Source of the DNA: Acinetobacter baretiae
GTDB lineage: Bacteria > Pseudomonadota > Gammaproteobacteria > Pseudomonadales > Moraxellaceae
Direction: 5' to 3'
DNA: 63,485 bases
Assembly: GCF_015627105.1 (NCBI RefSeq)
Contig: NZ_VTDM01000019.1
Coordinates: forward strand, 1-63,485
Of the stretch, positions 17,909 to 25,469 are shown piece by piece. Under the pieces are notes generated by a model. The model ran no database searches and had not been told where the DNA came from. It was given only the letters and a program-made list of their open reading frames with translations. Each line of letters begins with the position of its first letter. Positions within the stretch are counted from its first letter, which is position 1. A program made the position numbers and the translations under genes.

Positions 17909-18373
17909 TTGACTTTAAATGATTTTTCAAGAATACATGATACTGAGTTAGCGCAAAGTATATTTGATGATATTTCGATGTTTCCTGAGTGTGGAGGCAT
18001 TGGTGTATTTATTGGAACAGTACGTAATCATCATTTAGGCCGTGAAGTAGATGGATTAAAGTACACAGCATATACACCTATTGCAGAAAAAATGATTCGG
18101 CAAATTGAAACTGAGATTTGTCAAAAATATGCAGTGCCTTATGTACGAGTGATTCATCGAATTGGTCGGCTTGCTATTGGGGATAAAGCAATTATTGCAA
18201 TAGCCTATGCAGCACATCGTGTAGAAGCATTTCAAGCTTGTGAAGAAGCTGTTGAACGAGTGAAACATGAAGTGCCTATTTGGAAAGAAGAGTTTTATAG
18301 CGATGGTACGCATCAATATGTTCAAGGATGTTGTATTCGTAAAGATCAGCATACCCAACATGAACATTTTTAA
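17909..18373 (+). CDS. moaE: Molybdopterin synthase catalytic subunit MoaE
   Basis: MoaE pairs with MoaD to insert the dithiolene sulfurs into molybdopterin. I choose TTG 17909 as start because a perfect AGGAGG (17895-17900) lies eight bases before it; the open frame continues slightly upstream into moaD. The 154 residues include GGIGVFIGTVRNHHLGREV, YTAYTPIAEKMI, the substrate-site IAYAAHRVEAF and VPIWKEEFYSDG, with the two conserved lysines in the last part (KHEVPIWKE). Confidence 0.94.
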   Translation: MTLNDFSRIHDTELAQSIFDDISMFPECGGIGVFIGTVRNHHLGREVDGLKYTAYTPIAEKMIRQIETEICQKYAVPYVRVIHRIGRLAIGDKAIIAIAYAAHRVEAFQACEEAVERVKHEVPIWKEEFYSDGTHQYVQGCCIRKDQHTQHEHF

Positions 18374-18404
18374 TTAAAACTAGAATTTTAAACGAGATCA
18401 CACC

Positions 18405-19328
18405 ATGAAAAATGTTGCAATGAAAGCGGAAAGCTACCGTGTTGCTGTTGCACAGGCAATTTTATATGCACCTCAGCACTGTATTGAGTTATTACGAATC
18501 GGGCAAACAGAAAAAGGCGATGCGCTAAAAACTGCGCGAATTGCAGGCATATTAGCAGCTAAACGTACAGATGAACTGATTCCGTTATGTCATCCATTGC
18601 CTATTTATCAAGCAGATGTAGAGTTTGAATTGCTAGAAGGTGCTGTCAAAATTATTGCTCAAGTTCAAACCATTGGCCCAACAGGTGTTGAAATGGAAGC
18701 CTTGACTGCAGTGAGTTTAGCCGGTCTGACGTTATACGATATGTTAAAGCCACATTGTGAACCTGATGATTTGTGTTTAGATCAATGCAAATTGGTACAG
18801 AAAAAAGGGGGAAAATCTCATTATAGCCGTATTTTGGCACAGCCAATGCAGGCTTCTGTGATTGTGTTATCAGACACTGTGGCGATGGGCAAAAAACCTG
18901 ATACAGCAGGCAAAAATGTACTAGATATATTGGTAGAGGCTCATTTTGAAAATGTGTTATATCAAGTGATCCCAGATGATCCAAACCAGTTACTGGCATT
19001 AATTGAACAACAAAAAAATCATTATCCTTTAATTTTAACAGTAGGTGGCACAGGGCTTGGGCCTAAAGATTTGACTGTAGAAACGCTTCAGCCGCTTTTA
19101 AAAAGAGAAATTCCGGGATTAATGGAAGCTGCCCGACATTTTGGTCAAAAAAGAACACCTTATGCTGCATTGAGCCGAGGTATTGCTGGATATATTGAAA
19201 ATAGTGTAGTGCTCACTTTACCCGGAAGCCGACAAGGTGCTAAAGAATCTTTAATTGCTATTTTACCTGCCTTAATTCATCTGTTTGATGTACAAAAAAA
19301 TATTCCTCATCATGGAGGGTATCAATAA
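18405..19328 (+). CDS. Fusion protein MoaC-MoaB/MogA
   Basis: Two molybdenum cofactor proteins are joined. Residues 1-148 are MoaC, cyclic pyranopterin monophosphate synthase: GDALKTARIAGILAAKRTDE, LIPLCHPLPI, GVEMEALTAVSLAGLTLYDM, and KKGGKSHYSR at the end. Residues about 150-307 are a MoaB/MogA domain, which adenylylates molybdopterin: SVIVLSDTVAMGKKPDTAGK, LILTVGGTGLGPKDLT, VVLTLPGSRQGAKES. Both domains appear complete with their active-site motifs. MoaCB fusions are known in some gammaproteobacteria. It follows moaE by 31 bases and its stop overlaps the moeA start. Confidence 0.93.
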   Translation: MKNVAMKAESYRVAVAQAILYAPQHCIELLRIGQTEKGDALKTARIAGILAAKRTDELIPLCHPLPIYQADVEFELLEGAVKIIAQVQTIGPTGVEMEALTAVSLAGLTLYDMLKPHCEPDDLCLDQCKLVQKKGGKSHYSRILAQPMQASVIVLSDTVAMGKKPDTAGKNVLDILVEAHFENVLYQVIPDDPNQLLALIEQQKNHYPLILTVGGTGLGPKDLTVETLQPLLKREIPGLMEAARHFGQKRTPYAALSRGIAGYIENSVVLTLPGSRQGAKESLIAILPALIHLFDVQKNIPHHGGYQ

Positions 19329-20563
19329 TGTCAGGCTGTGGGGCAGAACCGGGATTGATAGATGTTGACCATGCTTTATCTTTGTTACTTGAACACAGCA
19401 AACCATTACCATCATCAGTCATTTCTATTCATGATGCGTTTGGCCGTTATCTTGCAGAAGATATTTATGTACCCTATGCTTTACCATTATTTGATCAAAG
19501 TGCTGTAGATGGTTATGCCTTATGTACAGAACATAGCGTTATAAAAGGTCAACAGTTTGAATGTATTACTGAAATAAAAGCAGGGAATGAAGCAACAATT
19601 TCTTTAGCATTGGGGCAAGCTGCTCGAATTTTCACAGGTGCAAAAATTCCTGATGGAACAACAACCATTGCTCGCCAAGAGTATGTTCATCGTTTAGAAA
19701 ACTCAAAAATACGTCTTGATCAAGAGATTGATTTAAAAGTAGATACTCGATTTCAAGGTGAAGAACTAAGTTATGGTCAACTGCTTGCACCAAAAGGTCA
19801 GCATTTAACGGTAGGTGCTATTGCTGCATTGTGTATGGCAGGTGTGAAATATGTTGTGGTTTATCAGTTACCACGTATTGCAGTGATTGTATCTGGTGAT
19901 GAAATATCTGATAACGCAGCAGATCAAGATCAGGTAGATCACAACAAAATTTTTGATGCCAATACACCACTGATTATGAATTGGTTAAAAACAATTCAGC
20001 AATCTGCTGATCATTTTTATGTAAAAGATACTTTACACGAAGTACAACATTTAATTCATCAATTAAGCCAAAGCCATGACTTTATTTTAACTACAGGTGG
20101 TGTTTCTGTAGGAGATTATGATTTTATTCGACCAGCAACACTGAGTTTAGGCTTTAAAGAAATATTTTGGAAAGTTAAACAAAAACCTGGTAAACCTATG
20201 TTTTTTGCAACATTACCAAAAAATGCAAACCAATCTTGTTATTTATTAGGCTTACCCGGAAACCCTGCTGCTGTATATGTTGGGTTATCAATTTATGCCT
20301 CTACATTAATTGCTGCATTACAAGGTCATCAACAACCTCTATCTTGGTATAACGCTGAATTAACTGACCCAATTAAACAAGATCTTCGTGCTCGTTTTTT
20401 ACGTATGCATGTGCAATCTGAAGGGGCAGTATTACGTGTATCTCCTTTAAAAAAACAGAAATCTCATATGTTAAGTAACTTAATGCAAGCCAATTGTTGG
20501 GCTTATTTAGAAGAAAACCAGCAGTACCATGCAGGTCAGACAGTAAAAATTTTATTTATTTAA
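19328..20563 (+). CDS. moeA: Molybdopterin molybdenumtransferase MoeA
   Basis: MoeA inserts molybdate into adenylylated molybdopterin, using the product of the preceding MoaB-type domain. The 411 residues are normal. Motifs are the PLFDQSAVDGYAL active-site loop near residue 55, RIFTGAKIPDGTTTIARQEY, the MogA-like domain pattern LTTGGVSVGDYDFIRP near 255-270, KQKPGKPMFFA and LGLPGNPAAVYV. The ATG at 19328 shares a base with the stop of the moaC-moaB fusion, so the two genes are translationally linked. Confidence 0.96.
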   Translation: MSGCGAEPGLIDVDHALSLLLEHSKPLPSSVISIHDAFGRYLAEDIYVPYALPLFDQSAVDGYALCTEHSVIKGQQFECITEIKAGNEATISLALGQAARIFTGAKIPDGTTTIARQEYVHRLENSKIRLDQEIDLKVDTRFQGEELSYGQLLAPKGQHLTVGAIAALCMAGVKYVVVYQLPRIAVIVSGDEISDNAADQDQVDHNKIFDANTPLIMNWLKTIQQSADHFYVKDTLHEVQHLIHQLSQSHDFILTTGGVSVGDYDFIRPATLSLGFKEIFWKVKQKPGKPMFFATLPKNANQSCYLLGLPGNPAAVYVGLSIYASTLIAALQGHQQPLSWYNAELTDPIKQDLRARFLRMHVQSEGAVLRVSPLKKQKSHMLSNLMQANCWAYLEENQQYHAGQTVKILFI

Positions 20564-20575
20564 TGGGGTGTGGTC

Positions 20576-21331
20576 ATGAAAAAATTGTGTTTAGGTGTTA
20601 TGACATGGGCTGCATGTATGATTGTCAGCGCAGATGTGATAAAAATTTATGCGGCTGCAAGTTTAACCAATGCGCTTAATGACGTTTCTAAATTATATGA
20701 AAAAAAACATCCAGATACTCAGATTGTGAGTGTTTATGCAGGTTCTTCTACATTAGCCAAACAAATTGAAGCAGGTGCATCTAGTGATATTTTCTTTTCA
20801 GCTGATCAAGATTGGATGGATTATTTAGTTAAAAAACAAAAAATTAGTCAAACACAAGTAAATACTTTGCTTGCGAACCAATTGGTTGTAATTGCACCAG
20901 TGAATGCTCAGATTCAGTTTAAAGCCCAACCTGAATTTAAGTTTGCGCAATCTTTTAATGGACATGTATGTACTGGACAAATGGAATCTGTCCCTGTTGG
21001 AAAATATGCCAAACAAAGTTTAATGTATTTAAATTGGCTAAATACATTAAATGGTCGTATTGTTGGCACAGATGATGTTCGATCTGCACTTGCTTTTGTA
21101 GAACGTGGAGAATGTGCTGTAGGCATTGTCTATAAAACAGATGCTTTAATTAGCCATAAAGTAAAAATATTAGGCTCTTTTCCTGAAAATTCACATCGCC
21201 CTATTAGTTACCCCATTGCTTTAACACAGCAAGGTGCAAACAATATACAAGCTCAACATGTGATTCAATTTATAAAAACAGACAATCAAGCACGTCAAGT
21301 TTTTAAAAAATATGGCTTTATTGTGTATTAA
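20576..21331 (+). CDS. modA: Molybdate ABC transporter, periplasmic binding protein ModA
   Basis: ModA captures molybdate in the periplasm. The start is ATG 20576 (MKKLCLGVMTWAACMIVSAD), giving a signal peptide with a hydrophobic core; a GTG two codons upstream is also open. The mature part begins with IKIYAAASLTNALND, the conserved ModA opening that contains oxyanion-binding Ser/Ala residues, and includes YAGSSTLAKQIEAGASSDIF and GECAVGIVYKTDA. About 251 residues, as expected. It is 12 bases downstream of moeA, the first of three transporter genes at the end of the operon. Confidence 0.95.
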   Translation: MKKLCLGVMTWAACMIVSADVIKIYAAASLTNALNDVSKLYEKKHPDTQIVSVYAGSSTLAKQIEAGASSDIFFSADQDWMDYLVKKQKISQTQVNTLLANQLVVIAPVNAQIQFKAQPEFKFAQSFNGHVCTGQMESVPVGKYAKQSLMYLNWLNTLNGRIVGTDDVRSALAFVERGECAVGIVYKTDALISHKVKILGSFPENSHRPISYPIALTQQGANNIQAQHVIQFIKTDNQARQVFKKYGFIVY

Positions 21332-21344
21332 GCGAGGGCGATAG

Positions 21345-22028
21345 ATGCTGAGCCAAGAAGCATGGAATGCGTTGTATTTATCTGCAAAGGTTGCATGTTT
21401 TGCCACATGCATCTGCTTACCTTGTGCAATTGCTGTTGCATGGATTTTGGCACGGTATAATTTTCGCTTAAAGTTTTTGATTGAAGCTTTATTACAGTTG
21501 CCAATGGTGTTACCTCCTGTTGTATTGGGTTATTTATTATTAATAGTTTTTGGCACTCAAGGGGGGATTGGGCAGTTTTTATCTCATTTTGGGATTCGTT
21601 TTGCTTTTGATTGGAAAGGTGCTGTATTAGCTTCAATGATTGTGGCTTTTCCATTGATGGTACAACCAATTCGGCTGTCTTTTCAGCATATGAATATACA
21701 GTTAGACCACATTGCAGCGAGTTTAGGTGCATCACCCATAAAAGTTTTTATAACCGTTAATTTACCTTTGGCATTACCCGGTATTTTGGTGGGGAGTATT
21801 TTAGCTTTTAGCCGAAGTCTAGGTGAGTTTGGAGCAACGATTACTTTTGTTGGCAATATTCCCAATGAAACAAGAACGTTGCCTATTGCAATCTATTCAC
21901 TATTACAACAGCCTGATGGCGAAATAATGGCAATGCGCTTGGTCATACTGTCTTTAGCTTTGGCTTTTTTAGCCCTTGCTACAAATTATTTTATTTTACA
22001 GCGATATCAACAAAGATTAGGCAAGTAA
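21345..22028 (+). CDS. modB: Molybdate ABC transporter, permease ModB
   Basis: An inner-membrane permease of 227 residues with about five hydrophobic segments. It has the family features LLQLPMVLPPVVLGYLLL and the cytoplasmic EAA-type loop (AASLGASPIKVFITVNLPLA), which contacts the ATPase ModC. LSQEAWNALYLSAKVA opens the protein as in other ModB proteins. It lies 13 bases after modA and two bases before modC. Confidence 0.95.
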   Translation: MLSQEAWNALYLSAKVACFATCICLPCAIAVAWILARYNFRLKFLIEALLQLPMVLPPVVLGYLLLIVFGTQGGIGQFLSHFGIRFAFDWKGAVLASMIVAFPLMVQPIRLSFQHMNIQLDHIAASLGASPIKVFITVNLPLALPGILVGSILAFSRSLGEFGATITFVGNIPNETRTLPIAIYSLLQQPDGEIMAMRLVILSLALAFLALATNYFILQRYQQRLGK

Positions 22029-22030
22029 AT

Positions 22031-22723
22031 ATGTTGAAATGTGACTTTGAATTTAGCAATAAAGAACAGTTTAAAATTTCTGTTCATCTTCAAATGGAAC
22101 ATCAAGTATTGGCTATTATTGGTGCATCAGGCAGTGGTAAAAGTACAGTTTTAAAAAATATAGTTGGTTTATTAAAACCTACATCAGGTTCAATTTGTTT
22201 TAATGATCAAATCTTGTTTGATCATGTACAAGATATCCATGTGGCAATGCATCAGCGAAAAATTGCATGTATCTTTCAAAATCCTTTATTGTTTCCTCAT
22301 TTAAATGTTTCACAAAATTTAAAATATGCAGAACAGTTTATAGATGAAGCAGATAAAACATTTAGCTTTAATCAAGTGGTTGAATTATTAGAGCTCAAGT
22401 CGTTACTTAAAAGATCATCACATCAGTTATCTGGTGGCGAAGCGCAACGGGTATCTATTGGGCGGGCATTGTTATCTTCACCCAAACTTCTGTTATTAGA
22501 TGAACCACTCACAGGCTTAGATGAACGATTAAAAGATCAAATTTTACCATTTTTAAAAACGATTCAAGTAGAAACAAGTTTGCCAATGATTTATGTGACT
22601 CATCATTTAAAAGAGGTTGATTTTTTAGAGGCGGATTTAGTGAGGATTGATCATGGACATTTAGTTACGGATAGACACCGAATGATCAAGAGTTACTTTT
22701 GCAACTCTGACGAACCACCATAA
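22031..22723 (+). CDS. modC: Molybdate ABC transporter, ATPase ModC (short form)
   Basis: The 230 residues form a full ABC nucleotide-binding domain: Walker A GASGSGKST (about 34-42), Q-loop region CIFQNPLLFPHLNV, signature LSGGEAQRVSIGRAL, Walker B LLLLDEPLTGLD and the switch His in YVTHHLKEV. Classical ModC proteins have about 350 residues and end with a Mop/TOBE domain that binds molybdate. That domain is absent here, and a stop follows the ATPase domain directly. It is the last gene of the operon. Confidence 0.93.
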   Translation: MLKCDFEFSNKEQFKISVHLQMEHQVLAIIGASGSGKSTVLKNIVGLLKPTSGSICFNDQILFDHVQDIHVAMHQRKIACIFQNPLLFPHLNVSQNLKYAEQFIDEADKTFSFNQVVELLELKSLLKRSSHQLSGGEAQRVSIGRALLSSPKLLLLDEPLTGLDERLKDQILPFLKTIQVETSLPMIYVTHHLKEVDFLEADLVRIDHGHLVTDRHRMIKSYFCNSDEPP

Positions 22724-22749
22724 TAAGATAATTTTTTATATGATGGTTC
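22712..22749 (+). terminator. Weak hairpin at the end of modC
   Basis: GAACCACCAT (22712-22721) and ATGATGGTTC (22740-22749) pair at nine of ten positions across the modC stop. The loop contains the T-run, and no T-run follows, so this is a possible but atypical terminator for the nitrate operon. Confidence 0.3.
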
Positions 22750-22865
22750 TATTGATATTTTTAATGTTACGAGTAGAGCTTTGATAAAATTTATACTTGA
22801 AATAGAAAAGAATGTGCATGAGGTATGCGCTGATAAAAGCTTTAAACACGTTCAATGAGAAAGCT

Positions 22866-23036
22866 ATGAGTAAAGAAAGTTTTGTTACACCTGTCATTTT
22901 TTTAATGGTTTTATTGATTCTAAACATTATTCGTTGGATATTCTTTAAATACATTCAATGCAATCAACCAAAACACCTATATTGGTATTTATTTGTGATC
23001 TCTTGGGCAATTTCCTATTTACCGATTTGGAAGTAA
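22866..23036 (+). CDS. Small two-helix membrane protein (hypothetical)
   Basis: A 56-residue product from ATG 22866, preceded by GAGAAAG at a suitable distance. It has two hydrophobic segments: FVTPVIFLMVLLILNIIRWIF (quoted here from position 6 on in part) and WYLFVISWAISYLPIW, separated by a short polar loop, KYIQCNQPKHL. I recognise no family. A longer frame upstream adds 18 residues without a ribosome binding site. The composition and segment pattern look like a real small membrane protein, but coding status is uncertain. Confidence 0.5.
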   Translation: MSKESFVTPVIFLMVLLILNIIRWIFFKYIQCNQPKHLYWYLFVISWAISYLPIWK

Positions 23037-23360
23037 GTACACTATTTTATGTTATTTTTTAATTTTAACAGCAATTTAACGTTAACTTTTATTGAATATT
23101 TACAGCTAATACAGCAAGTTGAAGATTAGAATTAAATCTTTTGAGAATTTATTCTATTTCACTGTAATGTTTTAAGCCACTTATTTACTTTTTTATATAT
23201 TGAGTGGGGTATTATTTTTGATGATATTAATTTTTTAATTGATGTTTGATTACAGTGCTCATTTTAAGCCAAAGGGGGTGTTATGGCGTAAAATAGGCGT
23301 AAAGAATAGTGTAGAATACTTAAGAATGATGTAAATCCCTAAAAGTATGGAATGTAAAGA
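23037..23360. other. Gene-free stretch before dusB
   Basis: AT-rich DNA with no convincing frame. Near its end GGCGTAAA occurs twice about ten bases apart (around 23284-23303), possibly a direct-repeat binding site in the dusB promoter region. Confidence 0.4.
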
Positions 23361-24389
23361 TTGAGCAAAAACAATGTAATTAGAGAATTGTTTGATAAAT
23401 CAATAGATCAGAAGATTTGGGTCGCTCCAATGGCAGGAGTCACCGATCGGCCATTTAGAACACTCTGTAAGTATTTTGGTGCAGGGCATGCTGTCAGTGA
23501 AATGATGACATCAGACAAAACGCTTCGTATGAGTAAAAAAAGTTTATATCGTGCGAATTTTGATGGTGAACTTGCCCCAATCTCCGCGCAAATTGCAGGA
23601 TCAGACCCAATAGATCTTGCAGAAGCTGCTCGTTATCAAGTAGAAAATGGTGCACAAATTGTCGATATTAATATGGGGTGTCCCGCTAAAAAAGTCTGTA
23701 ATAAATTAGCAGGTTCGGCACTGTTGCAAGATGAGGATCTTGTTGCCCGTATTTTAGATGCAGTTGTTCAAGCAGTAGATGTTCCTGTGACATTAAAAAC
23801 ACGGTTAGGTTTTTTAAATGGCAAGGAAAATATTTTACGTGTGGCCCTACGCGCAGAGCAAGCAGGGATTAGTGCATTGGCATTGCATGGTCGTACACGT
23901 GAAGACATGTATTTAAATACGGCACGTTATGGTTTGATTAAAGAGGTCAAAGATACTGTAGGTATACCTATTATTGCTAATGGTGATATCGACTCGCCAA
24001 AGAAAGCAAAATGGGTGTTAGATTATACAGGTGCCGATGCCCTCATGATTGGCCGTGCTGCGCAAGGTAGACCATGGATTTTTAGAGAAATTGCGCATTA
24101 TTTGAAAACAGGGCAAGACAGAGCAGCACCTGACATTATTGAGGTCAGAGATGTTTTATTGGGGCATTTATCTGAGTTATACGAATTTTATGGGGAGTAT
24201 TCAGGTTGTCGCATCGCAAGAAAGCATATCTCTTGGTATACCAAGGGCTTGCGTGGTAGCAATCCATTTAGACAAAGTATGTATCAAGTAGAAAATACAG
24301 CAGATCAAGCTAAAGTAGTGGCGGACTATTTCACACAATTACTTGATTTTGGTGTGAGAATTGATGAAATACAGACTGAGCTCTCTTAA
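23361..24389 (+). CDS. dusB: tRNA-dihydrouridine synthase B
   Basis: An FMN-dependent enzyme that reduces uridines in the tRNA D-loop. The 342 residues contain WVAPMAGVTDRPFR at the N-terminus, VDINMGCPAKKVCNKLAGSAL with the catalytic Cys, LHGRTRED, ANGDIDSPKKA and MIGRAAQGRPW for FMN binding. The only upstream start is TTG 23361; the next internal Met falls within the active-site strand. In enterobacteria dusB precedes fis, which is absent here. Confidence 0.93.
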   Translation: MSKNNVIRELFDKSIDQKIWVAPMAGVTDRPFRTLCKYFGAGHAVSEMMTSDKTLRMSKKSLYRANFDGELAPISAQIAGSDPIDLAEAARYQVENGAQIVDINMGCPAKKVCNKLAGSALLQDEDLVARILDAVVQAVDVPVTLKTRLGFLNGKENILRVALRAEQAGISALALHGRTREDMYLNTARYGLIKEVKDTVGIPIIANGDIDSPKKAKWVLDYTGADALMIGRAAQGRPWIFREIAHYLKTGQDRAAPDIIEVRDVLLGHLSELYEFYGEYSGCRIARKHISWYTKGLRGSNPFRQSMYQVENTADQAKVVADYFTQLLDFGVRIDEIQTELS

Positions 24390-24407
24390 ATTTATAAAGG
24401 AAATAAA

Positions 24408-25241
24408 GTGAAATATCGCCACTTTAAGAAAATGCCAAAAACATATTTAACTTATCCAGCTATACTTAAAGGTGCGTTTAGTTCTAAAAAACTGATTACT
24501 AAAACGCTCACGTTACCTCAAGTCACATATGTGGTAGCAGAGCATTTGGTCTCACCTAAACGTTTGGTGCAATATAATCAAGTTTGTGGTTTTAAAAACA
24601 ACGGTTATATTCCAGCGATATATTTTGCTATGCAAGCGCAAACATTACATATGTATATGATGACGCAAGAGGACTTTCCACTGGCAGTATTAAGTTTGGT
24701 ACATGAGAAAAATCAAGTTATACAATATCAAAAAATAATTGCTAACCAATCATATAAAATAACATGTCAGTTTGGGGAAGTTATTCAAACCAAAGAAGGT
24801 GTTTCTGTAGAGTTTATCAGTAAGGTGTATGATAAAGAGGCTTTAATGGCCAAGATTAAAAGTACTTATTTTCAAGCATGCTCTAAAAACTTATCAAATC
24901 AACGTCAATGCTTAACTCCTGAATTAGAAATACAAGCACAGTGGAGAGTAGTACAATCAACAACTCGTCGTTATGCGTGTATTTCGGGTGATTTTAATGT
25001 TGTACATTTACACGATTGGGGCGCAAAATTTTTTGGTTTAGATCGGGCAATTGCCCACGGGATGTGGACTCAAGCAAATATAATGGCACGTTTGAATTTG
25101 CCAGAACAATATGATTTTAATGTATCATTTTTACATCCATTATATTTAGGGTCTGATGTTGCGCTTTCATTGTGCGATCAAAATATCAAGCTTATAGACC
25201 AACACACGGATTTAATCTATGTTTCTGGTTATTTAAAATAG
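24408..25241 (+). CDS. MaoC-like dehydratase domain protein
   Basis: The 277-residue protein carries a C-terminal hotdog-fold MaoC-like domain. The hydratase motif is visible as YACISGDFNVVHLHDWGAKFFGL and AIAHGMW (each under the usual Asp-His hydratase-2 pattern D-x4-H), around residues 188-225. The N-terminal half (PKTYLTYPAILKGAF) is typical of acyl-dehydratase-like proteins in Acinetobacter whose substrate is unknown. The start is GTG 24408 with AAAGGAAA upstream; an ATG lies a few codons in. Hydration of an enoyl-acyl thioester is a reasonable guess only. Confidence 0.75.
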   Translation: MKYRHFKKMPKTYLTYPAILKGAFSSKKLITKTLTLPQVTYVVAEHLVSPKRLVQYNQVCGFKNNGYIPAIYFAMQAQTLHMYMMTQEDFPLAVLSLVHEKNQVIQYQKIIANQSYKITCQFGEVIQTKEGVSVEFISKVYDKEALMAKIKSTYFQACSKNLSNQRQCLTPELEIQAQWRVVQSTTRRYACISGDFNVVHLHDWGAKFFGLDRAIAHGMWTQANIMARLNLPEQYDFNVSFLHPLYLGSDVALSLCDQNIKLIDQHTDLIYVSGYLK

Positions 25242-25249
25242 CCTAAGTA
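25236..25249 (+). repeat. Dispersed motif AAATAGCCTAAGTA, copy 1
   Basis: The copy overlaps the stop codon of the MaoC-like gene and precedes the dnaX promoter region. Identical cores occur at 34481 and 57157, and a near copy at 58041, all on the plus strand. Confidence 0.6.
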
Positions 25250-25469
25250 TTTTATTCGGTGAAATACGTAAATATCTCCAAAAAATTATATATTTTAAAG
25301 TATGCATATAGAGCCGTTAAATAATATCAGTCTCTCGTTTTATCGATCATTTAGCTCAAGTATAGAACTATTTAAAATAGACTGCTTAAAATTAAGTGAA
25401 TCAGAACGTTAGTGAGTTCACTATTACATGGAAAAACAGTATGCTTGTAAGCGTAGTTAGGGAGCATTC

